Positions 16,219 to 24,187 of a stretch of DNA of 35,685 nucleotides are shown piece after piece. Each line of letters begins with the position of its first letter. The first letter of the stretch is position 1. The stretch lies in the NCBI RefSeq assembly GCF_000473065.1, contig NZ_AXAZ01000078.1, positions 1-35,685 on the forward strand, written 5' to 3'. The translations under genes were made by a program, and so were the position numbers. The notes below the pieces were generated by a model. It worked only from the letters and a program-made list of their open reading frames with translations. It searched no databases and was not told the DNA's origin. The stretch is from Bradyrhizobium sp. WSM1743 (lineage in GTDB: Bacteria; Pseudomonadota; Alphaproteobacteria; Rhizobiales; Xanthobacteraceae).

Positions 16219-17264
16219 GTCCGGCCCGTAGCGGTGCCCGTGGGCCTCACGGGCGCAAAGGCAACACCCGATACCAGCGCGCGCAGCACCCGCAGCGAAC
16301 GCATCCGCCCGTCCCAGGAAATCCGTGGCAGCGCGTGCAGATTGGTGCGTCCCTCCGCCTCCACGATGCCCGGGATCGTCGACACCGCGCTGGCAAAGCC
16401 CGCCTCCTCCGCCATCACCACGTGGCTGCGCCGAAACGAGGAGCGGTCGCCGAACGGAAAGGCGAAATGCCTGATCTCGCGCCGGAAAGCCGATTCCGCC
16501 ACCGCTTTGCCCATCGTCATCTCGCGCAGCGCGGCGGCATCCTTCATGTTGGCGAGAACGGGATAGTTCACGGTGGCGCTGCCGATCGTCACCAGCGGAT
16601 CGGCAGCGAGCTTCGCGAGGTCTTCCCAGTCCATCGACGCCTCGCGCGAGAGCGCAGCGAGGTCGACCCGGTAGCGCGTGCAGAGATCGGCGATCGCGAC
16701 CGACAAATCCGCCGGCGGCAGCGAGCGCAGCCAGCTCTCCAGATACGAAAACAGCGCCTGCTTCCGGGCATTGTCAGTGACGGTGAAGCGCTGCTCCTTC
16801 TCACCCATCATCAGGCTGATGCGGCTCTCGCGCGCGATCACCTGCTCCAGCCCGAACCACCAGGCCTCGCCGACACCATCGGGAAACGCTGTTGGCACAT
16901 AGATCGTGAATGGCACGGCGTAACGCGCCAGCATCGGATAGGCGAAGGTGATGAGATCCTTGTTGGCGCCGTCGAAGGTCAGCGCCACGAAGCGACGCTT
17001 CTCCGGCAGCGTCACCGCGCGCCGGCAGACCTCGTCCATGCCGAGGAAACCGTAATCCCAGCGCCGCAGCGCGCGAATGGCGCGGTCGAGGAATTGCGGC
17101 GTGATCTCGTTCGCGCGCAGCGGCTGAAACCTGCCGCGGTGCCGCGGCCGCACATGCGCAAAGCGCAGAATGACGCCGGCACCACGACTGCGCAGCGCCG
17201 CCCGACCGCTGAACCAGGTCAGCTCGAGGCGCAGCCGTTCCAACCATCTGTCGTCGGAAGCCAA
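16215..17264 (-). CDS. polysaccharide deacetylase family protein (exopolysaccharide locus)
   Basis: The protein of about 349 residues has a NodB-like deacetylase fold. FVALTFDGANKDLITFAYPMLARY is the first motif, but the usual TFDDG reads TFDGA, so the second Asp of the metal site is lost. VPFTIYVPTAFPDG and RHFAFPFGDRSSFRRSHVVM (motif FPFG) match fungal/bacterial chitin and N-acetyl-hexosamine deacetylase relatives. The first part (GVILRFAHVRP) is the family's strand. The start is uncertain: TTG 17264 (after GGGTGGGA) fits best; the frame stays open far upstream, but that part is antisense to the next gene. It is divergent from the GNAT gene and begins the exopolysaccharide block. Confidence 0.82.
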   Translation of the reverse strand: MASDDRWLERLRLELTWFSGRAALRSRGAGVILRFAHVRPRHRGRFQPLRANEITPQFLDRAIRALRRWDYGFLGMDEVCRRAVTLPEKRRFVALTFDGANKDLITFAYPMLARYAVPFTIYVPTAFPDGVGEAWWFGLEQVIARESRISLMMGEKEQRFTVTDNARKQALFSYLESWLRSLPPADLSVAIADLCTRYRVDLAALSREASMDWEDLAKLAADPLVTIGSATVNYPVLANMKDAAALREMTMGKAVAESAFRREIRHFAFPFGDRSSFRRSHVVMAEEAGFASAVSTIPGIVEAEGRTNLHALPRISWDGRMRSLRVLRALVSGVAFAPVRPTGTATGRT

Positions 17265-17325
17265 AATCCCACCCTTCGCCCGCGCCGGCGGTCCGTTCCT
17301 TCTCCCATTGTCATTACCCTTTGTT

Positions 17326-17345
17326 GACCTTTGTTTGCAAAGGTC
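17326..17345. promoter_or_regulatory. inverted repeat between divergent exopolysaccharide genes
   Basis: GACCTTTG-TTTG-CAAAGGTC is a perfect eight-base inverted repeat with a four-base centre. It sits in the 129-base space between the deacetylase (minus) and the acyltransferase (plus), 48 bases before the latter's ATG, where an operator for both promoters would lie. Confidence 0.45.
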
Positions 17346-17393
17346 GGCCACAGGCCGAATTACGTATTTTCGATTTCTCGACAGGTTTCGCGA

Positions 17394-18575
17394 ATGACCA
17401 TGGCTGCGGCGATGCAAAGCCGGACGGCAGAAGCGCCAGCGCGGTCGAAAGCGAACCGTATTGCGCAGGTCGATATCGTCACCGATCTCGCCGAGGCCGA
17501 GACAGCCTGGCGTGCCTTCGAGGCGAACGGCCATCTCTTCACGCCCTACCAGCGGTTCGACCTGCTCAGCCCGTGGCAGCGACTGGTCGGCGAGCGCGAG
17601 GGCGCGCGCCCCTTCATCGTGATCGCCCGCGACGCCGATCGCCAGCCGCTCATGCTGCTGCCGCTCTCGCTGCGCCAACGCCATGGCGTGCGCACGGCCT
17701 GCTTCATGGGCGGCAAGCACACGACCTTCAATATGGGACTGTGGAATGCCGAGTTCGCAGCGCAGGTCGCCATCGCCGATCTCGACGCGCTGCTCGCGCC
17801 GCTGCGTGGGCATGTCGACGTGCTCGCGCTGACACAGCAGCCGCTGCGCTGGCACGACCAGCAGAACCCGTTTGCGCTTCTGCCGCGGCAGAGCGCGATC
17901 AATGGCTGCCCGCGTCTGGTGATGGAGCCGGGCGGGCCGAAGGAATCACGGATCAGCAATTCCCTTCGTCGTCGCCTCAAGAGCAAGGAAAAGAAGCTTC
18001 AGTCCCTCGCCGGCTATCGCTATCACCTTGCCACGTCAGACGCAGACATCAGCCGCCTGCTCGACTGGTTCTTCCGCGTCAAGCCGGTGCGGATGGCGGA
18101 ACAGAAGCTCCCGAACGTCTTCGCCGAGCCAGGCGTCGAACAGTTCGTCCGCAGCGCCTGCCTCGCGCCGCGCGGTGAAGGGCGCGTCATCGACATCCAC
18201 GCGCTGGAATGCGACGACGAGGTGATCGCGATCTTCGCCGGCGTCGCCGACGGCGCGCGCTTCTCGATGATGTTCAACACCTACACGATGTCCGAGCACG
18301 CCCGCTACAGCCCCGGCCTGATCCTGATGCGCTACATCATCGATCGCTACGCCGAACGCGGCTACCGCTCGCTCGACCTCGGGATCGGTTCGGACGAGTA
18401 CAAGCGGATGTTCTGCAAGGACGATGAGGACATTTTTGACAGCTTCGTTCCGTTGACCCCGCGCGGCAAGCTCGCGGCGATGGCGATGTCCTCGCTCAGC
18501 CGCGGCAAGCGGCTGGTGAAGCAGAACCAGGTGCTGTTCGACATGGCCCGACGGCTGCGGCAGGCGTTCGGGTAG
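17394..18575 (+). CDS. GNAT acyltransferase of the CelD/BcsL type
   Basis: The 393-residue protein is a two-lobe GNAT-like enzyme of the CelD/BcsL family found in exopolysaccharide and cellulose clusters, where it is thought to acylate a sugar or lipid carrier. Seen in sequence: N-terminal lobe with AWRAFEANGHLFTPYQRFD and LMLLPLSLRQRHG; C-terminal acetyltransferase lobe with IDIHALECDDEVIAIFAGV, FNTYTMSEHARYSPGLILM and YRSLDLGIGSDEYKRMFC. ATG 17394 (MTMAAAMQ) is chosen; an in-frame TTG at 17331 lies inside the inverted repeat. It is followed by a palindromic repeat and the converging Wzc-like gene. The acyl donor and acceptor are unknown. Confidence 0.85.
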   Translation: MTMAAAMQSRTAEAPARSKANRIAQVDIVTDLAEAETAWRAFEANGHLFTPYQRFDLLSPWQRLVGEREGARPFIVIARDADRQPLMLLPLSLRQRHGVRTACFMGGKHTTFNMGLWNAEFAAQVAIADLDALLAPLRGHVDVLALTQQPLRWHDQQNPFALLPRQSAINGCPRLVMEPGGPKESRISNSLRRRLKSKEKKLQSLAGYRYHLATSDADISRLLDWFFRVKPVRMAEQKLPNVFAEPGVEQFVRSACLAPRGEGRVIDIHALECDDEVIAIFAGVADGARFSMMFNTYTMSEHARYSPGLILMRYIIDRYAERGYRSLDLGIGSDEYKRMFCKDDEDIFDSFVPLTPRGKLAAMAMSSLSRGKRLVKQNQVLFDMARRLRQAFG

Positions 18576-18601
18576 CTCTCTTCCGCTTGCACTGCTGCCT
18601 T

Positions 18602-18746
18602 CCCTTCTCCCTTTGTGGGAGAAGGTGGCGCGAAGCGCCGGATGAGGGGTATTCCTCCGCGCGCTTAACTGCATGTGGACTCGCGGAGAGAGACCCCTCA
18701 CCCGCCGAGCTTCGCTCGGCACCCTCTCCCACAAGGGGAGAGGGTA
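18602..18746. repeat. palindromic repeat between convergent genes
   Basis: Local hairpin CCTTCTCCCTTTGTGGGAGAAGG at the left, CACCCGCCGAGCTTCGCTCGGC in the middle and ACCCTCTCCCACAAGGGGAG at the right, with the outer parts (ATGAGGGGT / ACCCCTCA) pairing across the element. It fills the gap between the stops of the acyltransferase and the Wzc-like gene and could act as a bidirectional terminator. It belongs to the same broad family as the repeats at 32271 and 35288. Confidence 0.7.
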
Positions 18747-18750
18747 AGAC

Positions 18751-21009
18751 CTACGCCGCCACCACGCGTGGCGCTTCGACCGCATCCGACGCCTGCACCG
18801 GCCTGCTCAGCATCGTCACATCGCTGAAGCCGACCGCTGTCAGCTGCTCGCACATCTGCGTGCGCGCATCCGGTGCCATCGAGGCATCGGGCACCACGAC
18901 GGCGCGGGCATGCGCCGTCAGCAGTTCGGCCGGAAGGTCGGAGGCGCTGCCGGCGTCGATCAGCACGTGATCATAGGCGCGCAGCAGCGCGTCGATCGCG
19001 AGCGCCACGCGCGGCGATTGCAGCAGGCTGCGGTCGAAGCCGGGACGGCCGGCCATGACCAGATGCAGCCGCGAGAGCTTGTCGCGGGTGATGATTTGCG
19101 CGAACGAGGCCTCGCCCTGCATCAGCTCGGCAAGGCCCGGAGCCGACGCATCAACGGACACCGCGGCAATGGTCGGCGAGGACGCGGCGAGATCGACCAC
19201 GACGACGCGAGCATCGCGCGAAAGGTGCCGGGCCAGCGTCAACGTCGACAGCGTGATGGCTTCGCCGGACGCGGTGCCGAGCACCGTGACCTTCCTGGCC
19301 GCCGCGCCCGCGGCACGCAGGCCTTCGGCGAGCTGCTCGATCTCGGCAAACTCCGTCACACCCGCATCGGCCGTCATCTCCGGCTGCAGCGGAGCCGGCT
19401 CACCCATCACGGGTTCGACGACCGGCTGGACGAACGGCTCCTGCCGAACCGCCGCCGGGGCGTGCGCCGGCGCCGGGGTGAACACGGCAGCCGCGCGCGG
19501 CGCGGTCTGGCGCAGCAACTCACCGGTGACGACGACGCCGGAGGACAGCAGCAGCGTTGCGATGGTCGCGATCAGCACGATCGGGAGCTTCTTCGGATAG
19601 GCCGGCGTGTTGGAGACGATGGCGCGTGAGATGATGCGGCCGTCCGTCGGCGCAGTGTCGATGGTCTCGCGGGTGTTGGCCTCGCGGTATTTGGCGAGAT
19701 AGGTTTCCAGCAGGTCGCGCTGCGCCTTGGCCTCGCGCTCGAGCGCGCGGAGCTGGACGTCCTGGCCGTTGGTCGAGGCCGCCTGCTTCTTGAGCTGCTC
19801 CAGGCTCACGGTCAGGCCATCGACCCTGCCGCTGGCGATCCGGGCGTCGCTTTCGAGCGAGCGTGAGATCTTGGCCGCTTCGTCGCGAATCTGATTGTCG
19901 AGGTCGCCGAGCTGCGCCTTCAGCTCCTTGATCCGCGGGTGATTGCCGAGCAGCGTGGACGACTGTTCGGCGAGCTGCGCCCGCAACGTCACCCTCTGCT
20001 CCGACAGCCGCCGCATCAATTCGGAGTTCACGACCTCGGATGCCTCGATCGGCTTGCCGCTCTGGAGCATCTCGCGGATCAACCGTGCCTTGGACTCCGC
20101 GTCGGCCTTCATCGAGCGCGCATTGTTGAGCTGGGTGTTGACCTCGCCCATCTGCTGGTTCGACAGCGTGGTGTTGTTGGTGCCGACGAACAGGCTGGAC
20201 TTGGAACGGAAATCCTCGACCCTGGCCTCGGCGTCCGACACCTTCTTGCGCAAATTCTCGATCTCGCCGGCCAGCCATTGACTGGCGTTCTTGGCCTGCT
20301 CCTGGCGCACGCCCTGCTGCAGCACGAGATAGCCGTCGGCGATCGAATTGGCGACGCGGGCGGCAAGCTCGGGATCGGCGGACTGGAATTCGACCACGAT
20401 CACGCGCGACTTGTCGACCGCGTAGGCCTGGAGGCGTTCGTAATAGGCATCGAGCACGCGCTCTTCCGGCGTCATCGCGAACGGGTCGCGGCCGATACCG
20501 ATCAGCGCGGCAAGCGACTTCAGCGGCGAGATGCCTTGCAGCACCGGGTCGAATTCAGGGCGGTCCGCAAGCTTGTTCTTCTTGATGATCTCGCGCGCGA
20601 GATCGCGCGACAGCACCAGTTGCACCTGGCTGGTGACGGCCTCGGCGTCGAGCGCCTGCCGCTCCTCGGTACGGTCGCTGTTCGGGCGCAGGAACACGTT
20701 CTCGCGGCCGTCGATCAGGATGCGGGCTTCGGACTTGTAGCGCGGCGTGACGAGATTGACGACAGCGAGGGACGCAACGAGCGCCAGCACCGTCGGCACG
20801 ATGATCCAGCCGCGCTTGCGCGCCAAGGCCGCGCCAAGCGCGTGCAGGTCGATGTCGCCGGATTCGACTTGCGCCTGCTTCGCGACAATGGGCACAGGCT
20901 TGGCTTCGACCTTGGCTTCGACCTTGGGCGCGGCTTCGCCTTTGGACTTCGAGACGGCCCGCGCGATCAACGCCTTGTCCTTGCCGGCACGCCAGAACGC
21001 TAAACGCAT
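18751..21009 (-). CDS. exopolysaccharide chain-length protein, Wzz domain with degenerate BY-kinase domain
   Basis: The 752-residue inner-membrane protein follows the ExoP/Wzc/GumC layout: cytoplasmic N-terminus, helix at about 70-90 (IIVPTVLALVASLAVVNLV), Wzz domain with YKSEARILID, long periplasmic coiled coil (about 220-450), second helix at about 485-510, Pro/Ala-rich linker and a C-terminal ATPase-like domain. In that domain the Walker A position reads GTASGEAITLSTL (about 576-588): the GK(S/T) Lys is replaced by Ile. The Walker B-like strands VVVVDLAAS and VLIDAGS remain, but no C-terminal Tyr cluster is present. Kinase activity is therefore doubtful, and the domain may be structural. 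GGGAG precedes the ATG by six bases. A short EAKVEAK duplication lies near residue 35. Confidence 0.9.
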   Translation of the reverse strand: MRLAFWRAGKDKALIARAVSKSKGEAAPKVEAKVEAKPVPIVAKQAQVESGDIDLHALGAALARKRGWIIVPTVLALVASLAVVNLVTPRYKSEARILIDGRENVFLRPNSDRTEERQALDAEAVTSQVQLVLSRDLAREIIKKNKLADRPEFDPVLQGISPLKSLAALIGIGRDPFAMTPEERVLDAYYERLQAYAVDKSRVIVVEFQSADPELAARVANSIADGYLVLQQGVRQEQAKNASQWLAGEIENLRKKVSDAEARVEDFRSKSSLFVGTNNTTLSNQQMGEVNTQLNNARSMKADAESKARLIREMLQSGKPIEASEVVNSELMRRLSEQRVTLRAQLAEQSSTLLGNHPRIKELKAQLGDLDNQIRDEAAKISRSLESDARIASGRVDGLTVSLEQLKKQAASTNGQDVQLRALEREAKAQRDLLETYLAKYREANTRETIDTAPTDGRIISRAIVSNTPAYPKKLPIVLIATIATLLLSSGVVVTGELLRQTAPRAAAVFTPAPAHAPAAVRQEPFVQPVVEPVMGEPAPLQPEMTADAGVTEFAEIEQLAEGLRAAGAAARKVTVLGTASGEAITLSTLTLARHLSRDARVVVVDLAASSPTIAAVSVDASAPGLAELMQGEASFAQIITRDKLSRLHLVMAGRPGFDRSLLQSPRVALAIDALLRAYDHVLIDAGSASDLPAELLTAHARAVVVPDASMAPDARTQMCEQLTAVGFSDVTMLSRPVQASDAVEAPRVVAA

Positions 21010-21211
21010 CGAACACTCCCGCAGGGCAACGCTGCGACTCTACCTCAACCGGGGCGATTACACTCCATTAAGGTTGCGGCTGGGTTAATCGCGATTTCGC
21101 GTGCCGCGCGCGCTTGCGCTCGTCACCATTTGTTAACCACGAGGGCCCTTAATCCCTCTCGATTATTTCGTGAGAATTGTTCGGCAGTCGCCGTCGAGCT
21201 GGTTTTGGATC

Positions 21212-22345
21212 ATGCCCCCCTCTCCTGACCGGCCGCTTCGCATCCTGCACGCCGTGCGTGCTCCGGTCGGCGGCATCTTCCGCCACATCCTCGACGTCGC
21301 CAACGGCCAGGTTGACCGCGGCCATCATGTCGGCATCCTCGCCGACAGCCTCACCGGCGGCGAACGTGGCGACAAGGCGCTGGCCGAGCTCGCGCCGCGC
21401 TTGAAACTCGGCGTGCACCGCATGGCGATCCGCCGCGAGCCGTCACCCGATGATGTCATGGTATGGCTGCGGATGCGGCGCCTGATCGCGAAGCTCAAGC
21501 CCGACGTGATGCACGGCCACGGCGCCAAGGCCGGCGCCTTCATCCGCATGCGGCGGCGCTCGGACGACACCATCCGCATCTACACCCCGCATGGCGGCTC
21601 GCTGCACTATCCCCTCAACACCTTCAAGGGCGAGTTCTACGCGCGACTCGAGCGCGCGCTGATGGATTCGACGGACCTGTTCCTGTTCGAGAGCGCGTTT
21701 GCCCGCGACACCTATCAGCGCATTGTCGGCACGCCCAAGGGCGTGGTGCATTGTATCTTCAATGGCGTCACTCCGGAGGAGTTCGAGCCTGTTGAAACGG
21801 CCGACGATGCCACCGACCTTTGCTATGTCGGCGAGTTCAGGCACATCAAGGGCGCCGACCTGCTGGTCGATGCCGTGGCACGCCTGCATGAAGGCGGCAA
21901 GAAGGTCACGCTCACGCTCGGCGGCGACGGCGAGGAGACGGCCGCGCTGAAGGCGCAGGTCGAAAGGCTCGGCCTTACCAGTGCCATCCGCTTCATCGGT
22001 CACGTCAAGGCGCGCTACGGCTTCTCCAAGGGGCGGCTGCTGGTCGTTCCCTCGCGCGGCGATTCCATGCCCTACGTCGTGATCGAGGCCGGTGCCGCGG
22101 GCATTCCAATGATCGCGTCCCGCATCGGCGGCATTCCCGAGATCTTCGGCGCCGACAACCCCGGTCTGTTCGCGCCGAGCGATCCCGAAGCCATGGCGGA
22201 GGCGATCGCCGCCGCACTGGACGATCCGCAAACCACCGCGCAGCGCGCGGTGTCCTTGCGCGAGCGCATCTCGGCGCATTTCTCGCAAGCCGCGATGGTC
22301 GAGGGCGTGCTTGCCGGCTATCGCGACGCATTTGCCAATCATTAA
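21212..22345 (+). CDS. GT4 family glycosyltransferase (exopolysaccharide locus)
   Basis: The 377-residue GT-B enzyme has an N-terminal domain starting ILHAVRAPVGGIFRHILDVA, with VMHGHGAKAGAF and IYTPHGGSLHYP, and a C-terminal GT4 domain with LCYVGEFRHIKGADLLVDAV, LTLGGDGEE and RIGGIPEIFG after VVIEAGAAGIPMIAS. The Glu of VVIEAGAAG and the Arg/Lys of FRHIKG are the expected nucleotide-sugar contacts. It should add a sugar to the lipid-linked repeat unit in the cytoplasm. The start is ambiguous: ATG 21212 is preferred, with GTG 21170 also in frame; neither has a strong ribosome site. It is divergent from the Wzc-like gene and 118 bases before the WcaJ-type gene. Confidence 0.92.
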   Translation: MPPSPDRPLRILHAVRAPVGGIFRHILDVANGQVDRGHHVGILADSLTGGERGDKALAELAPRLKLGVHRMAIRREPSPDDVMVWLRMRRLIAKLKPDVMHGHGAKAGAFIRMRRRSDDTIRIYTPHGGSLHYPLNTFKGEFYARLERALMDSTDLFLFESAFARDTYQRIVGTPKGVVHCIFNGVTPEEFEPVETADDATDLCYVGEFRHIKGADLLVDAVARLHEGGKKVTLTLGGDGEETAALKAQVERLGLTSAIRFIGHVKARYGFSKGRLLVVPSRGDSMPYVVIEAGAAGIPMIASRIGGIPEIFGADNPGLFAPSDPEAMAEAIAAALDDPQTTAQRAVSLRERISAHFSQAAMVEGVLAGYRDAFANH

Positions 22346-22463
22346 CCATCCTTAAACCCGCTTTAGAAAATCTTCCGATTTGTTCGATAATCGAAGCGCC
22401 AGGGGATGCTTGCCCGGGGCGCGCAAGGCTGCGCAGCGGGTTTTGGAATGGACGTGGACGCCC

Positions 22464-24014
22464 GTGGAACCGCTCAACGCACGCTCGATGCTCGATGCCG
22501 CGGCCAGCGCTGCGGCAAAACCCGCCGACCAGCCCTTTGTGGAACGCCGCCGCCGGCTGTCGCCCGCGGCGCTCGAAGTCGTCAACCAGAAGGTCGCCCG
22601 CGCCTATTCGCCGATCGTGATCGCCGGTTTCGTCCGTCTGGCCGATTTCGCGCTGCTCAGCCTCGTCGGCATTGCGCTCTATGTCGGCTATGTCATGCCG
22701 CTCTCCGGCGCCTTCAGCTGGGTTTATCCGGCCGAGGTCGTAGGCGTCGCGGTAGCCGCCGTGGTCTGCTTCCAGGCCGCCGACATGTACCAGGTGCAGC
22801 TGTTCCGCGGCCAGCTGCGGCAGATGACGCGGATGATCTCGTCCTGGTCGTTCGTCTTCCTGCTCTTCATCGGCATCTCGTTCTTCGCCAAGTACGGCAG
22901 CGAAATTTCGCGGCTGTGGCTGGCCGCCTTCTACTTCCTCGGGCTCGCCGCGCTGATGGCCGAGCGACTGGTGCTGCGCTCGCTGGTCCGCGGCTGGGCC
23001 CGTCAGGGCCGGCTCGACCGCCGCACCATCATCGTCGGCTCCGACAGCAACGGCGAGCAGCTCGTCGAGGCGCTGAAGGCTCAGGAAGATTCCGACATCC
23101 ACGTGCTCGGCGTGTTCGACGACCGCAATGACAGCCGCGCGCTCGACACCTGCGCCGGCGCGCGCAAGCTCGGCAAGGTCGACGACATCGTCGAGTTTGC
23201 CCGCCGCACGCGCGTCGATCTCGTGCTGTTCGCGCTGCCGATCTCGGCGGAGACGCGCATCCTGGAGATGCTGAAGAAGCTCTGGGTGCTGCCGGTCGAC
23301 ATCCGCCTCTCCGCCCACACCAACAAGCTGCGCTTCCGGCCCCGCTCCTATTCCTATCTCGGCGAGGTGCCGACGCTCGACGTGTTCGAGGCGCCGATCA
23401 CCGACTGGGACCTGGTGATGAAATGGCTGTTCGACCGCGTCGTCGGCAGCCTCGCGCTGCTCGCGGCGCTGCCGGTGATGGGACTGGTGGCGCTCGCAGT
23501 GAAGCTCGACAGCCCGGGTCCGGTGCTGTTCCGCCAGAAGCGCTTCGGATTCAACAATGAGCGCATCGACGTCTACAAGTTCCGCTCGATGTACCACCAT
23601 CAGGCCGATCCGACCGCCTCGAAGGTCGTGACCAAGAACGATCCGCGCGTCACTCGCGTCGGCCGCTTCATCCGCAAGACCAGCCTCGACGAGCTGCCGC
23701 AGCTCTTCAACGTGGTCTTCTCCGGCAACCTCTCGCTGGTCGGGCCGCGCCCGCATGCGGTGCAGGGCAAGCTCCAGAGCCGCCTGTTCGACGAAGCCGT
23801 CGACGGCTATTTCGCCCGCCACCGCGTCAAGCCCGGCATCACCGGCTGGGCCCAGATCAACGGCTGGCGCGGCGAGATCGACAACGAAGAGAAGATCCAG
23901 AAGCGCGTCGAGTTCGATCTCTATTACATCGAGAACTGGTCGGTGCTGTTCGACCTCTACATTCTCCTGAAGACGCCGATCTCGCTGCTGACCAAGAACG
24001 AGAACGCGTATTAG
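22464..24014 (+). CDS. undecaprenyl-phosphate glucose phosphotransferase (WcaJ/ExoY type)
   Basis: The 516-residue polyprenol-phosphate hexose-1-phosphate transferase starts repeat-unit synthesis by moving a sugar phosphate, usually glucose, to undecaprenyl phosphate. It has four N-terminal helices (about 50-170), a Rossmann-like CoA-binding-type middle domain (RRTIIVGSDSNGEQLVEAL), and the C-terminal transferase domain: a membrane helix, then DSPGPVLFRQKRFGFNNE, FRSMYHHQ, RKTSLDELPQLFNV and SLVGPRPHA, with KPGITGWAQINGWRGE after it. All conserved blocks of the family are intact. GTG 22464 (MEPLNARSML) is chosen because GTGGA lies five bases upstream; the frame opens at a TTG, 22380. It follows the GT4 gene in the same direction. 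Confidence 0.94.
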   Translation: MEPLNARSMLDAAASAAAKPADQPFVERRRRLSPAALEVVNQKVARAYSPIVIAGFVRLADFALLSLVGIALYVGYVMPLSGAFSWVYPAEVVGVAVAAVVCFQAADMYQVQLFRGQLRQMTRMISSWSFVFLLFIGISFFAKYGSEISRLWLAAFYFLGLAALMAERLVLRSLVRGWARQGRLDRRTIIVGSDSNGEQLVEALKAQEDSDIHVLGVFDDRNDSRALDTCAGARKLGKVDDIVEFARRTRVDLVLFALPISAETRILEMLKKLWVLPVDIRLSAHTNKLRFRPRSYSYLGEVPTLDVFEAPITDWDLVMKWLFDRVVGSLALLAALPVMGLVALAVKLDSPGPVLFRQKRFGFNNERIDVYKFRSMYHHQADPTASKVVTKNDPRVTRVGRFIRKTSLDELPQLFNVVFSGNLSLVGPRPHAVQGKLQSRLFDEAVDGYFARHRVKPGITGWAQINGWRGEIDNEEKIQKRVEFDLYYIENWSVLFDLYILLKTPISLLTKNENAY

Positions 24015-24020
24015 TTTTTC

Positions 24021-24142
24021 GTCATGCCCCGCCTTGTGCGCACTTGCGCACTGGGCGGGGCATCCCGTACGCCGCAGCGGCAGCTGTTTTGCACAATAGG
24101 CGCCGCGGAATACTGGATCGCCCGGTCGAACCGGGCGATGAC
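24021..24142. repeat. dispersed palindromic repeat, family of 27242
   Basis: Left arm GTCATGCCCCGCC pairs with GGCGGGGCAT, and the right half ends GGATCGCCCGGTCGAACCGG followed by GCGATGAC. The right half (TACTGGATCGCCCGGTC...) is nearly identical to that of the repeat at 27242-27344, so the two are copies. It separates the WcaJ-type gene from the O-antigen ligase-like gene. Confidence 0.75.
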
Positions 24143-24187
24143 AGCGGTGTTTGTGGCGTAGTAGTTGCGTAAGCGTATGAGTGTGTG

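Noticed and set aside
17265..17855. N-terminal extension of the deacetylase frame
   Set aside because: The extension runs through the divergent promoter region and antisense to the acyltransferase gene, with no homology.
18602..18746. CRISPR-like array from repeated CCCTCTCCC-type blocks
   Set aside because: There are no regularly spaced direct repeats with unique spacers; the blocks are arms of palindromes.
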